Assembly: GCF_000878195.1 (NCBI RefSeq)
Contig: NZ_JXST01000003.1
Location: 1 to 64,000 of the forward strand
DNA: 64,000 bases
Reading direction: 5' to 3'
Origin: Mycolicibacterium llatzerense
GTDB taxonomy: Bacteria > Actinomycetota > Actinomycetes > Mycobacteriales > Mycobacteriaceae
The position numbers and the translations under genes are program-made. Below, piece after piece: positions 41,277-49,924 of the stretch (the first letter of the stretch is position 1; the number at the start of each line of letters is the position of its first letter). The notes under the pieces are model-generated. The model did no database searches. It was given only the letters and a program-made list of their open reading frames with translations, and had not been told where the DNA came from.

Positions 41277-42185
41277 TCACCCTGGCGGTGCATAGCCGCG
41301 ATCCGTGACGAGTTCGTGCGTGAGCCGGACGAACGCGGAGGCGGCCGCGCTGTGGTAGCCGCCGTCGCGGCGCAGGATGGCGACGGTTCGGGTCGGAATG
41401 GGTGGGTCCAGCGGCACCGGCGTCAGGTGCGGATGGTCGTGGGTGACGGCATCCGGCAGGACCGTCGCGAGCGGCGTGCGCTGCACGATCTCGGTGAGGG
41501 CCTGGACCGAGTTGGCTTCGACGATGATCCGCGGGTCCACATGGTGTGCCGCGAAATAGGTGTCGATATGGGTCCGGGTGAGGAAGTCGCTGCTGAGCAG
41601 CGCCAGCTGGACGTCGTCCAGCGCGTGGACCGGCAAGGCGCCCGGCAGGCTGGCGGCCCGCGGGCCGCTGGTCACGAGCCCGAGGTGTTCGGTGAACAGC
41701 GCGGCGAACTCGATGCCCGGCACGGGAGCCCCCATGAACGCGATGCCGACGTCGAGATCGTCGGCGAGAAGGCCCGCTTCGATGTTGTCCTGCGACATCT
41801 CGACCACGGTCAGGCTGACCCCGGGATGGCGGGCGTACAGCTCGGCGGTCAGCGGGCCGATCAGATACGTGATGAACGTCGGGGTGATGCCCAGCCGCAA
41901 GTGCCCGCGGGAGAGGTCTTGGACGTCCTCGATGGCACGCTCGGCGGCGGCCAGTTCGCGGAGCGCGCTGCGGGCGCGCGCGGCGAACGCGGCGCCGGCA
42001 TCGGTGAGCCGCACTGTCCGCCCGCCGCGGTCGAGCAGCTGCACGCCGAGCGTCGTTTCCAGCTGTTTGATCTGCTGGGAGAGCGTGGGTTGCGACACAT
42101 ATAGCTCCTCGGCGGCGCGGGAAAAGTTGCCGTGTTCGGCGACGGCGAGGAGATATCGCAGGTGACGGAGCTCGAGTCCAGCCAT
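41277..42185 (-). CDS. cynR: LysR-type regulator, probable CynR, 302 aa
   Basis: N-terminal winged HTH (LRHLRYLLAVAEHGNFSRAA … VSQPTLSQQIKQLETTLGVQ) with linker helix, then a periplasmic-binding-like effector domain (HLRLGITPTFITYLIGPLTA … VSLTVVEMSQDNIEAGLL). Divergent from the small secreted protein and cyanase genes, which is why it is assigned as the cyanate-responsive activator CynR. A T-N11-A-type site lies between. Cyanate is expected to be the ligand. Confidence 0.82.
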   Translation of the reverse strand: MAGLELRHLRYLLAVAEHGNFSRAAEELYVSQPTLSQQIKQLETTLGVQLLDRGGRTVRLTDAGAAFAARARSALRELAAAERAIEDVQDLSRGHLRLGITPTFITYLIGPLTAELYARHPGVSLTVVEMSQDNIEAGLLADDLDVGIAFMGAPVPGIEFAALFTEHLGLVTSGPRAASLPGALPVHALDDVQLALLSSDFLTRTHIDTYFAAHHVDPRIIVEANSVQALTEIVQRTPLATVLPDAVTHDHPHLTPVPLDPPIPTRTVAILRRDGGYHSAAASAFVRLTHELVTDRGYAPPG

Positions 42186-42195
42186 GCCGCCAACA

Positions 42196-42210
42196 ATAGA
42201 TGCTGTCTAT
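42196..42210. promoter_or_regulatory. Probable CynR binding site
   Basis: ATAGA-TGCTG-TCTAT, an inverted repeat with LysR-type T-N11-A geometry, 11 bp before cynR and 80 bp before the divergent operon. Confidence 0.6.
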
Positions 42211-42289
42211 GAAAATGGTGAAAACTAGCTATTGGACGTTATATGTGCTGTTCGTACATGGTGAATGCAGCAAGAAAGGAAACACCATC

Positions 42290-42517
42290 ATGAAGAAGAA
42301 CAGCCTCGGCGCCATGACAACCGGGTTGGCCGTCGGCGCATTCGCCGCGCTCGCGATCGGACTGGCCGCTCCGGCATCGGCCGACAACGGCGGGACGGTG
42401 GCACTGCCCGGCCCGGTTCCCGTATACGCGCAGGACACCTTCATCGGCGGTGCCAACCCCTACGTCCCGTTCGGCACCAACCCGATGGTGCCGTACGGCA
42501 CCTGGGCACAGCACTGA
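42290..42517 (+). CDS. Small secreted protein, 75 aa
   Basis: ATG 42290 follows AAAGGA. Sec signal peptide: basic start (KKNSLGAM), hydrophobic core ([18 protein letters not shown]) and AxA-like cleavage (ASADN). The mature peptide is about 43 residues, rich in Pro/Gly/Tyr ([20 protein letters not shown]). No cysteines. It stands between cynR and cynS, 41 bp before the latter, so probably in the same operon. Function unknown; a cell-wall role is possible. Confidence 0.72.
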   Translation: MKKNSLGAMTTGLAVGAFAALAIGLAAPASADNGGTVALPGPVPVYAQDTFIGGANPYVPFGTNPMVPYGTWAQH

Positions 42518-42558
42518 CGCCCGTTCGACTCACCACCCGCCCACCGAAAGGAAATCCC

Positions 42559-43029
42559 GTGATCCACGCACAGTTCGACCCCACCGCCCGTCAGCTCCTC
42601 GCCGCCGCGGCTGTCGAGGCCAAGACCCGTATGGACCTGTCCTGGCAGCAGATTGCCGACGCCGCCGGTCTGTCGGTGGCCTTCACGACGGCTGCCGTTC
42701 TCGGTCAGCACGCTCTTCCGGCGGAATCGGCGAAGGCCGTAGGTGCCCTGCTGGGTCTGGACGACGACGCGGTGCGGTTGCTGCAGACCATCCCGACCCG
42801 CGGCTCCATCCCCGGCGGCGTGCCCACCGACCCGACCATCTACCGCTTCTACGAGATGCTGCAGGTCTACGGCACCACCCTCAAGGCGCTGGTTCACGAG
42901 CAGTTCGGTGACGGCATCATCTCCGCCATCAACTTCCGGCTGGACGTAAAAAAGGTTGCTGATCCCGATGGTGGCGAACGTGCCGTCATCACCCTCGACG
43001 GCAAGTACCTGCCCACCGTGCCGTTCTGA
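42559..43029 (+). CDS. cynS: Cyanate hydratase (cyanase), 156 aa
   Basis: Converts cyanate and bicarbonate to ammonia and CO2; decamer in the cytosol. Normal length (about 156). N-terminal HTH-like fold ([20 protein letters not shown]) and C-terminal catalytic domain with Arg96 and Glu99 in YRFYEM and Ser122 in GIISAINF, exactly the family catalytic triad numbering. GTG 42559 with GAAAGGAAA upstream. Likely induced by cyanate via CynR. Confidence 0.95.
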   Translation: MIHAQFDPTARQLLAAAAVEAKTRMDLSWQQIADAAGLSVAFTTAAVLGQHALPAESAKAVGALLGLDDDAVRLLQTIPTRGSIPGGVPTDPTIYRFYEMLQVYGTTLKALVHEQFGDGIISAINFRLDVKKVADPDGGERAVITLDGKYLPTVPF

Positions 43030-43149
43030 TATCTGCTGCCGACTGCCCTAATATGATGGAGTCGGCCGCAGAAATTTTCGCAACGGCAAATTCTTGTGGC
43101 AAACTAGACGAAGGCCGCTGACGGCCGGCTTCGAGAGGATGGACTCAGC

Positions 43150-44202
43150 GTGGCGACGCACCTGCGCATGGCGGCGGTGACCTGGCTGGTCGCCGCACCG
43201 GTATTCGGTGCCGGCGTAGCGAATGCCGCGCCCCATGACGTGCCGCTTTCGCCGGGTGTTTCAGCTGAGACAGGTGGGGACAGTTCGAGTCCTTCGCGCC
43301 CAGGGCTGTCGTCCATCGGCGATCTGCACAAGGTGTTCGGCGGCCTGACCACTGCCGCGACCACGGCCGGAACCGGCGCGCTCAGCGGCTTCGGTGTCGC
43401 GCCGTCGGCAGGCCAGCAACTGACACCCAAGTTCGGCGACGGACGCAACGGCACCAACGTCTCGTCCACGAACTCGTCCTCGAATACATCGACCGGCTTG
43501 CCGTCGGGTGTCGTCGGCACGACCGGGAGCACGGCCGCCAGCGAATCCGAGGGCGTTGCCGAAACTCCCACCGCCACACCATCTGTCCAGTCGGTCTCGG
43601 TTCCGCTGGTCCAGGCGAGCGTGGCGGCCGGTCAGGTAGCGGTCGTTGTGGCAGACGCGCCGATGGCGCCGGTGACGGCGTTGACGGGTCCGCTGCCCGC
43701 GGTCGTGGGTGAGCCGATCCGGAGCGTGGCTGCGCTGCCCGGATTTGCTGTGGCGCAGGCGCTGCCGGTGGTCGACGGGTTGACCGCGGCAGCGGCGTCG
43801 CTGACGTCGGCCGCCATCACGCCGCCGTCCGGCGTGCCGCAGGCCGTCTCCTTCGGCCGTGACTTCGGGTCCCGCGGCGGGCCACCGGCATCCGGTGGGG
43901 CGCAGTCCAATTCACGCTTTGCCGGCCACACCGGCGCCGCCGGGGAACTGCCGGTGCGCGGACCCGCACCGGCTGATCGGGTCTTCGCGGCCGACAACGC
44001 CGTCGTCGTGGCGGCGCCGTATCGGGCCGGGTACTCGGACGACCTCCGCGCGGCCGGCCTCGGTGAGGTCGCCGCCGTCGCCGTTCCCGGTTTCACCGGC
44101 CTACTGGTGCTGACCGGCGCGGGTGGGCTGATCGGCTTCCGTCAGGCCCGTGCCGGCCGCGCGATGCACGGTGGCACCCTCACTCGATTCGCGAGTCAGT
44201 AG
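43150..44202 (+). CDS. Secreted, C-terminally membrane-anchored hypothetical protein, 350 aa
   Basis: GTG 43150. Signal peptide (HLRMAAVTWLVAAPVFGAGV … NAAPHD), then a low-complexity Ser/Gly/Thr/Ala-rich body with no cysteine and several Val/Pro-rich stretches. A C-terminal hydrophobic segment (VAVPGFTGLLVLTGAGGLIG) and basic tail (FRQARAGRAMHGG) give a tail anchor. Probably displayed in the cell envelope. No family recognised. Followed by a strong bidirectional-looking terminator. Confidence 0.68.
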   Translation: MATHLRMAAVTWLVAAPVFGAGVANAAPHDVPLSPGVSAETGGDSSSPSRPGLSSIGDLHKVFGGLTTAATTAGTGALSGFGVAPSAGQQLTPKFGDGRNGTNVSSTNSSSNTSTGLPSGVVGTTGSTAASESEGVAETPTATPSVQSVSVPLVQASVAAGQVAVVVADAPMAPVTALTGPLPAVVGEPIRSVAALPGFAVAQALPVVDGLTAAAASLTSAAITPPSGVPQAVSFGRDFGSRGGPPASGGAQSNSRFAGHTGAAGELPVRGPAPADRVFAADNAVVVAAPYRAGYSDDLRAAGLGEVAAVAVPGFTGLLVLTGAGGLIGFRQARAGRAMHGGTLTRFASQ

Positions 44203-44222
44203 CCCGCCCTCCTTTTGTCGGT

Positions 44223-44264
44223 GACTTCACGACGCAGAGCACGCTGTGCGTCGTGAAGTCTTTT
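44223..44264 (+). terminator. Terminator, 14-bp perfect stem
   Basis: GACTTCACGACGCA (44223-44236) pairs with 44247-44260 around a 10-nt loop, then TTTT. The gap from here to 44561 has no convincing gene; TACTCT at about 44496-44501 is a possible -10 for the transpeptidase gene. Confidence 0.85.
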
Positions 44265-44561
44265 GTGGCTGAAGGTATTTGCTCGTGGTGGCGCTGATGT
44301 TGCTCAAAGGTGTTGGTGTGCAGTACCTTTGGCTGAACGTGCTGGTCAGCGCGTCGCCGTCCGAGACCGGTGAAATGCTGCGAAATCAGCGGCTACCACA
44401 CGTCGGCGGGCGTTTGCCGGCCGACACGCCGACGCGACGCTGTGGTGAAATCGGAGCGAGCTCCATCCGACGTGCAAAGAACCCGGCCGACCGCTTACTC
44501 TGATGCGGTACCTCGAGTACACAAATCAGACAATCCCTGGCCGACGCCGAACTTTGGAGCT

Positions 44562-45878
44562 GTGTTGACGTCATCCCGCCGTGTTCGTGGCGCCTGGCTG
44601 GCTGCTGCGCTGGCCGTCCTTGCCGTGCTCGGTGGGACAGTGGTGTCGTCGACGTCGCGCTGCCAGGAGGGTTGCAAGGTCGTCGCTGCATCGCGCGACC
44701 TGTCCGTTTCGCAGCCGGCCGCGCCCGAGCCCGCCGCGCTGCGCGTCACGCCGGCCGGTGGGGCGAAGGACGTCAGCCCGGCCGCGCCCGTCAACGTCAC
44801 GGCGGCCAGCGGCACCATCACCGCGGTGACGATGGTCAACGGCGCCGGAAAAGAGATTCCCGGGACCCTCGGACCCGACGGCAAGACCTGGGCGCCCGCC
44901 GAACAGCTCGGCTACGGCCGCAAGTACACGATGACCATCGAGGCGCGCGGCCCCTCGGGCATGCCGTCGCGGCAGACGTCGAGCTTCACCACGCTGGACC
45001 CCACCTACCAGACGGCGGTGTACCTCAACACCGTGTCCGGCGCTTCGCTGCAGGAGGGTGGGACCTACGGTGTCGGCGTCGTGGTCACCGCGCACTTCGA
45101 CGAGAAGATCGAGGACAAGGCCGCCGCCGAGCGCAACCTCGTCGTCACCACCAACCCGCCGGTTCCCGGTTCGTGGCACTGGGTCGACGACGCCAACGCG
45201 CACTGGCGCCCGGAGAAGTACTACGCGCCGAACACGACCGTCACGGTCGCCGCGAAGATCTATGGCCTCAGGCTCGGCGACGGCACCTACGGCCAGCAGG
45301 ACGAGCATGTTTCGTTCCGGATCGGCAATGCCCACGTTTCCGTCGCCGACGACCACACGCACCAGGTCAGCGTCTTCGACAACGGCAAGCTGGTGCGCAC
45401 CATGCCGACCTCCATGGGCATGGGCGGCACCGAGTCCGTCGGCAACACCGTCATCTCGTTCTGGACGCCGCCCGGCGTCTACACCGTGATGGACAAGGCC
45501 AACCCGGTGATCATGGATTCCTCGACGTTCGGGTTGCCGGTCGGCAGTCGCCTGGGCTACAAGGAGACCATCCCGTGGGCGACCCGGATCAGTCACGACG
45601 GCATCTACCTGCACCAGTTGAACTCGACGATCTGGGCGCAGGGCAAGCAGAACACCTCGCACGGCTGCCTGAACCTCAACAGCGAGAACGCCAAGTGGTT
45701 CTATGACTTCTCGGTGCCGGGCGACATCGTCGAGGTGAAGTTCACCGGTGGCGAGCCGCTGAAGCTGAGCCAGAACGGCGACTGGAGCATGCCGTGGGAC
45801 CAGTGGGTGCGCGGCTCCGCGCTGCCGCCGCCGCCGGTTCCCGTCGCACCCGCCGCCGCGCCGCTGCCGCCGCGCTAG
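44562..45878 (+). CDS. L,D-transpeptidase, 438 aa
   Basis: Makes 3-3 cross-links in peptidoglycan outside the membrane. N-terminal signal/anchor (GAWLAAALAVLAVLGGTVVS) followed by two Ig-like domains (LRVTPAGGAKDVSPAAPVNV … AAERNLVVTTNPPVPGSW) and the YkuD catalytic domain (HQVSVFDNGKLVRTMPTSMG … RISHDGIYLHQLNS … NTSHGCLNLNSENAKWF), with Cys369 in SHGCxN. Ends in a C-terminal domain (WSMPWDQWVRGS) and Pro-rich tail. Domain order matches M. tuberculosis LdtMt2-type enzymes. GTG 44562 or TTG 44565; the GGAG at 44556 suits the latter. Confidence 0.9.
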   Translation: MLTSSRRVRGAWLAAALAVLAVLGGTVVSSTSRCQEGCKVVAASRDLSVSQPAAPEPAALRVTPAGGAKDVSPAAPVNVTAASGTITAVTMVNGAGKEIPGTLGPDGKTWAPAEQLGYGRKYTMTIEARGPSGMPSRQTSSFTTLDPTYQTAVYLNTVSGASLQEGGTYGVGVVVTAHFDEKIEDKAAAERNLVVTTNPPVPGSWHWVDDANAHWRPEKYYAPNTTVTVAAKIYGLRLGDGTYGQQDEHVSFRIGNAHVSVADDHTHQVSVFDNGKLVRTMPTSMGMGGTESVGNTVISFWTPPGVYTVMDKANPVIMDSSTFGLPVGSRLGYKETIPWATRISHDGIYLHQLNSTIWAQGKQNTSHGCLNLNSENAKWFYDFSVPGDIVEVKFTGGEPLKLSQNGDWSMPWDQWVRGSALPPPPVPVAPAAAPLPPR

Positions 45879-45907
45879 TCACCCCTCGCGGGACCAGTCG
45901 GGCCAAG

Positions 45908-45923
45908 TGTGAACTATCTCACT
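45908..45923 (+). promoter_or_regulatory. CRP-like binding site
   Basis: TGTGA-ACTATC-TCACT matches nine of ten fixed bases of the mycobacterial Crp consensus TGTGA-N6-TCACA. A TAGCCT -10-like box follows at 45942, so the site centres near -39, an activator position for the gene at 45973. Confidence 0.5.
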
Positions 45924-45972
45924 ATGACCCGTATTTCGGCGTAGCCTTAGGGCATCTTCGGCAAGGAGGGAG

Positions 45973-46284
45973 ATGCGAATGAAGGGCGCGCATCACGATC
46001 CGGTGGACCATTCCCGAACTACGCAACCGCACGCCGGTGAATCCTTCATCGACACCCTGTGGCTGCCCGGCCTGGGCCTGATCGCACTCGGCATCGTCAC
46101 CATCGCCGGCTTCGTCTTCGCAACCGCGTTCGGTCACACGGGGCTCGAGCTACCGCTCGGCCTCATCGCCGGCGCGCTGGTCACCGCAGGGGCGCTCATC
46201 ATCACCTTCGAGCATCTGCGGGTCAAGCGAGTCGAGCAGCGGTGGCTGGCCGACCATCCCGAACGGCGCCTGCACGCAGGCTGA
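45973..46284 (+). CDS. UsfY-like small membrane protein, 103 aa
   Basis: N-terminal HDPVDHSRTTQPHAGESFID resembles the start of mycobacterial UsfY proteins (SigF-locus stress-associated family), followed by two TM helices (LWLPGLGLIALGIVTIAGFV and LPLGLIAGALVTAGALIITF) and a basic C-terminus (HLRVKRVEQRWLADHPERR). AAGGAGGG precedes; ATG 45973 or 45979. Similarity is from memory of the family pattern, so moderate. Function of UsfY is not established. Confidence 0.6.
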   Translation: MRMKGAHHDPVDHSRTTQPHAGESFIDTLWLPGLGLIALGIVTIAGFVFATAFGHTGLELPLGLIAGALVTAGALIITFEHLRVKRVEQRWLADHPERRLHAG

Positions 46285-46296
46285 CCGCCCGGTGGT

Positions 46297-47610
46297 CTAG
46301 CGCGGCAGCAGCCGCAGAATCTCCGGCGTCCGCGGATCGAGGATGTCGTCGAAGTCGTGGTGCTTCTCGACGTACGCCTTGACCATGGGGCAGATCGCCA
46401 CGATGCGCTTGCCCTGCTCCCGGGTGATCGCCAACGCCTGGGCGATCAGCACGCTGGCCAGCCCGCGCCCGCCGAACGCCGGGTCGATCTCCGTGTGGTA
46501 GAAAACCCGCTGCTCGCCATGCTCGATGAAAGCGGTGAGCCCCACGGACTTTCCCTCGACCGCGATGCTGAACCGGTCGGCTTCCTGGGTCACCTCGACG
46601 GGTGCGCCGTTCTTGTCGGTGAGCATTACTGGGGCCTTTCCTCCGGTGGGTGGTTTCCGCGGGACCAGACGGGTGGTCGGTAGCGGGGGAGCGGGCAACC
46701 GCGCCGGCGCACCCTGGTAACCGATGACTTCGCCGAATTGTTCGGATTCGGCCTGCCACTGATTGCGGTACTCGACGATCTCGTCGTGCGTGCGCCCGAC
46801 GAAGTTCCACCACATCAGCAGTTCTTCGGTGAACGGCGTGCCACCGAGAACGACGGCGCGTGCCGGTTCGGCCCCGGTGTTGGCGAGGGCCAGGCGCGTG
46901 GATCCGACGCCCTGATAAGCCAATTCGTACGGCTGCACCGGCGTGCCCGCGACGGTCAGCGTCCCCTGATCGAGCAGCACGGCGTGCTCGAAGGTGGGGT
47001 CGACCTCGAACTCGACTGCGGCGCCCGCCGGCAGATCGACCTGGGCGCCGAGCAGCGGAGTGTGCGTGTGCACCGGCGACTGCTGCCCGGCCAGTGCGCC
47101 GAGAAAGACCGACACCGTGGCGCCGCCGAAGGAAACCGGCTGTGGCGCATAGTGATCGAAATTGCGGGGACCGTGGCGTGCGGCGTCGGGCAGCGCGACC
47201 CACAACTGGACACCGTGCAGGACGGTCGTTGCCGGGGTGGAGACCTCCGAGTGGCAGATGCCGGCGCCGGCCGTCATGAGGTTGAGCTCGCCGGGCCGCA
47301 CCATTTCGTGGACGCCATGCGAATCGCGGTGCTCGATCTCGCCGCTGAACAACCAGCTGACCGTCTGCAGACCGGTGTGCGGATGCGGCGGGACGTCCAT
47401 CCCGGCCTTGGTGCGCACGTCTTCCGGGCCGTAGTGGTCGGCGAAACACCACGCGCCGACCAGCGAGCGCTCACGTTGCGGCAAGGTGCGACGGACCATC
47501 ATCGCGCGCGGACCGCCCAGCGGCACCTCACGCGGCTCCAGAATCTCGATGCGGTTGGGAGGCCCGGCGGCACAGTCGTATTCGATGGGGTCTGCCTCAA
47601 GATTGCTCAC
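46297..47610 (-). CDS. Pirin-GNAT fusion protein, 437 aa
   Basis: Residues about 1-310 are pirin: cupin metal site in GMDVPPHPHTGLQTVSWLFS and EIEHRDSHG with downstream Glu (ICHSEVST), and C-terminal cupin (HTPLLGAQVDLPAGAAVEF). Residues 329-437 are a GNAT acyltransferase-like domain (FYHTEIDPAFGGRGLASVLI, the acetyl-CoA loop, and IVAICPMVKAYVEKH). GTG 47610 with GGAAGG. An internal ATG at 46626 is preceded by GGAGGAAAGG, so a free GNAT may also be made. Pirins act as redox regulators or quercetinases; this one's role is unknown. Confidence 0.82.
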   Translation of the reverse strand: MSNLEADPIEYDCAAGPPNRIEILEPREVPLGGPRAMMVRRTLPQRERSLVGAWCFADHYGPEDVRTKAGMDVPPHPHTGLQTVSWLFSGEIEHRDSHGVHEMVRPGELNLMTAGAGICHSEVSTPATTVLHGVQLWVALPDAARHGPRNFDHYAPQPVSFGGATVSVFLGALAGQQSPVHTHTPLLGAQVDLPAGAAVEFEVDPTFEHAVLLDQGTLTVAGTPVQPYELAYQGVGSTRLALANTGAEPARAVVLGGTPFTEELLMWWNFVGRTHDEIVEYRNQWQAESEQFGEVIGYQGAPARLPAPPLPTTRLVPRKPPTGGKAPVMLTDKNGAPVEVTQEADRFSIAVEGKSVGLTAFIEHGEQRVFYHTEIDPAFGGRGLASVLIAQALAITREQGKRIVAICPMVKAYVEKHHDFDDILDPRTPEILRLLPR

Positions 47611-47693
47611 GATTCGCCTTCCAGGCTGCGTACCATCGTCGCGTTCGCTCAGACCATACCCGCGCCGTCCTGACCGCAACCTGAAAGTAGGCA

Positions 47694-48164
47694 ATGGACA
47701 CCACCGAACCGGGCCTCGCGCACGTGCACATCGACAAACAGTCGCCCCACGCCTACCGGGCGCTGGTGGCGGTGGCGACCGCGGTCGGCAAGACCGCCGC
47801 CGAGGCCGGGTTGCCGCCGGCGCTGGTGGAACTGATCAACACGCGGGTATCGCTGATCAACGGCTGCCCGTCGTGCCTGGAGATTCATCACCGGCGCGCG
47901 GTGAAGGCGGGCGTCACCGAAAAGCAGCTGGCGACACTGCGTGCGTGGCGTGACACCGAACTGTTCTCCGAGCAGGAACGGGCCGCGCTGCGGCTGGCCG
48001 AGATCACCACGACGCTGCCCGACCACGACACCGCCGAACGCGAATACGCAAGGGCGCGAGCGGTACTGAGCGACGACGAGCTCTCCGCGGTCATCTGGGT
48101 GGCCACCGCGATCAACGCCTTCAACCGGGTGTCGATCCTGAGCCGTCACCCGGTGCGGCCCTAG
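47694..48164 (+). CDS. AhpD-like carboxymuconolactone decarboxylase-family protein, 156 aa
   Basis: CMD fold with the CxxC-x3-H peroxidase motif NGCPSCLEIHHRRA (Cys pair near 60-63), preceded by VELINTRVSLI and followed by RAWRDTELFSEQERAALRLA. Proteins of this type reduce hydroperoxides or cycle thiol adaptors. Divergent from the pirin fusion and convergent with recD (stops overlap by 4 bases). Possibly an antioxidant partner to pirin (inference). Confidence 0.82.
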   Translation: MDTTEPGLAHVHIDKQSPHAYRALVAVATAVGKTAAEAGLPPALVELINTRVSLINGCPSCLEIHHRRAVKAGVTEKQLATLRAWRDTELFSEQERAALRLAEITTTLPDHDTAEREYARARAVLSDDELSAVIWVATAINAFNRVSILSRHPVRP

Positions 48165-49924
48165 GTACTGGCCCGCAGCCGGTCCCGCAGACCCGACGCG
48201 CGCAGCGCCTGACGTTCGACCGCCGCCCGCACCTCGTCAGCCGACCCGACGATGCGCACCTTCTTCTTCGCGCGCGTGACCGCGGTGTAGAACAGCTCGC
48301 GGGTCAGCAACCGGGAGTCGGCGGGCGGCAGGATCACCGTCACCTCGTCGGCTTGCGAGCCCTGGCTCTTGTGGATGGTCAGCGCATACATGGTCTCGAC
48401 GTCGACGATGCGGCTCGGCGAGAACTGTTGCGTCGCAGTCGCACCCGCGACGTACACCTGGACGCCGTCCGGCCCGGCGGCGACCAGGCCGGTGTCGCCG
48501 TTGTAGATGCCCAGTGCGTAATCGTTGGTGGTGACCAGCAGCGGGCGGCCGGGGTACCACGGTGACCAGGTGGCTTGTCCCGTCTCGTCGGTGATCCAGC
48601 GCTCCACCTGACGATTCCAGTGCCGAACCCCATACGGCCCGTCGCGGTGCGCGCACAGCAGGCGGTGCTCGTCCATGGCCGCGAGACCGTCGTCGCCGGC
48701 GCCCAGTAGCGCGCATTCGCGAACTCTCAGTGCGTGGCCCACTAGAGCCGGGCGCAACACCGCGGCCGGGTCGGGATCCTCGACGAATTCGATGGCCGGA
48801 TCCCCGGCCCGCAGCAGGGCCAGCACCTGATCGGCGGCACCGGACCGGATCGCTTCGGCCAGCCCGCCGATCGCCGCGCCGAACCGGTGCGTGGTGCGCA
48901 GCGCCGCGATCTGGATGGCCGGGTGGTCGGCGAGCCCGTCGACCAGATCGGCGAGCACGGCGCCCGCCTGAACCGAGGTCAACTGGTCGGGGTCGCCGAC
49001 GAGCAGCAGCCGGGCGTCGGGCCGGACGGCCTCGAGCAACCGGGCCATGAGCGTCAGCGACACCATCGAGGTTTCGTCGACGACGATGACGTCGTGCGGC
49101 AACCGGTTGCCGCGGTGGTGCTTGAACCGCGAGGCGCTGTCGGGGCGCCCGCCGAGCAACCGGTGCAGCGTGACGGCCCGCAGCCCACTGAGCCGCTCCT
49201 GGTCCGCGGCATCCAGCTTGTCCACCTCTGCCGAGACCGCTTCCTGCAGCCGGGCGGCCGCTTTTCCCGTCGGCGCCGCGAGTGCGATGCGCAGCCGGCC
49301 CGGGTGCGCGGCCTGCGCCAGGAGCGCGAGCAGCCGGGCCACGGTGGTGGTCTTGCCGGTGCCGGGGCCGCCGGTCAGCACCGTCACCGGTTGCGTCAGC
49401 GCGAGTTGCGCTGCGGCCCGCTGCTCCGCGAAACCCGTTGGCGGGAAAAGTCGTTCGAGCTCGATATCGGTGACGGACTGCGATCCCTGCGCCGACAGCG
49501 CCAGCAGATCGGTGCACACCTGCTGTTCCTCGCGCCAGTAGCGGTCGAGGTACAGCAGCCGCTCGTGGTCCAGCCGGATGGCGGTGCCCGTCAACGGGCT
49601 GCCCGCGACCGCGGCGATCAGTTCGCCGGGAGCCGGCCACGGCAGGTCGCCGTCGGCCCCGCTGCCGACGTCCTCGGCGACGGTGGTGAGGTCGACGCAC
49701 ACCGAGCCTTCCCGCAGCGCCCGGACCGTCAGCGCGACCGCGAGGGCGACGACCTCGCCGGCCTCGTCCGCCAGCGCGCAACATCTCTGGGACACATGGA
49801 TATCGGCCGCGTTCAGTACTCCGGCGGCGTTGAACGTCGCCAGCAGACCGGTGGCCGCGGGTACCTGGCGCCAGTCCATGGGGTCGGGCAACCGGTCCGG
49901 TGTCGCCTGCAGCGGTGCGGTCAT
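48161..49924 (-). CDS. recD: Exonuclease V alpha subunit RecD, 587 aa
   Basis: 5'-3' helicase subunit of RecBCD. N-terminal helical domain binds RecC; helicase motif I is TGGPGTGKTTTVARL, motif II VIVVDETSMVS, motif III LLLVGDPDQLTSVQAG, with C-terminal YALTIHKSQGSQADEVTVIL and LFYTAVTRAKKKVRIVG. ATG 49924 is used; it overlaps recB by 4 bases. Length is normal. In mycobacteria RecBCD mainly serves single-strand annealing. Confidence 0.95.
   Translation of the reverse strand: MTAPLQATPDRLPDPMDWRQVPAATGLLATFNAAGVLNAADIHVSQRCCALADEAGEVVALAVALTVRALREGSVCVDLTTVAEDVGSGADGDLPWPAPGELIAAVAGSPLTGTAIRLDHERLLYLDRYWREEQQVCTDLLALSAQGSQSVTDIELERLFPPTGFAEQRAAAQLALTQPVTVLTGGPGTGKTTTVARLLALLAQAAHPGRLRIALAAPTGKAAARLQEAVSAEVDKLDAADQERLSGLRAVTLHRLLGGRPDSASRFKHHRGNRLPHDVIVVDETSMVSLTLMARLLEAVRPDARLLLVGDPDQLTSVQAGAVLADLVDGLADHPAIQIAALRTTHRFGAAIGGLAEAIRSGAADQVLALLRAGDPAIEFVEDPDPAAVLRPALVGHALRVRECALLGAGDDGLAAMDEHRLLCAHRDGPYGVRHWNRQVERWITDETGQATWSPWYPGRPLLVTTNDYALGIYNGDTGLVAAGPDGVQVYVAGATATQQFSPSRIVDVETMYALTIHKSQGSQADEVTVILPPADSRLLTRELFYTAVTRAKKKVRIVGSADEVRAAVERQALRASGLRDRLRAST

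Noticed and set aside
44279..44503. 74-codon frame before the transpeptidase
   Set aside because: No ribosome site, no conserved features, hydrophobic start but composition otherwise like noncoding DNA.
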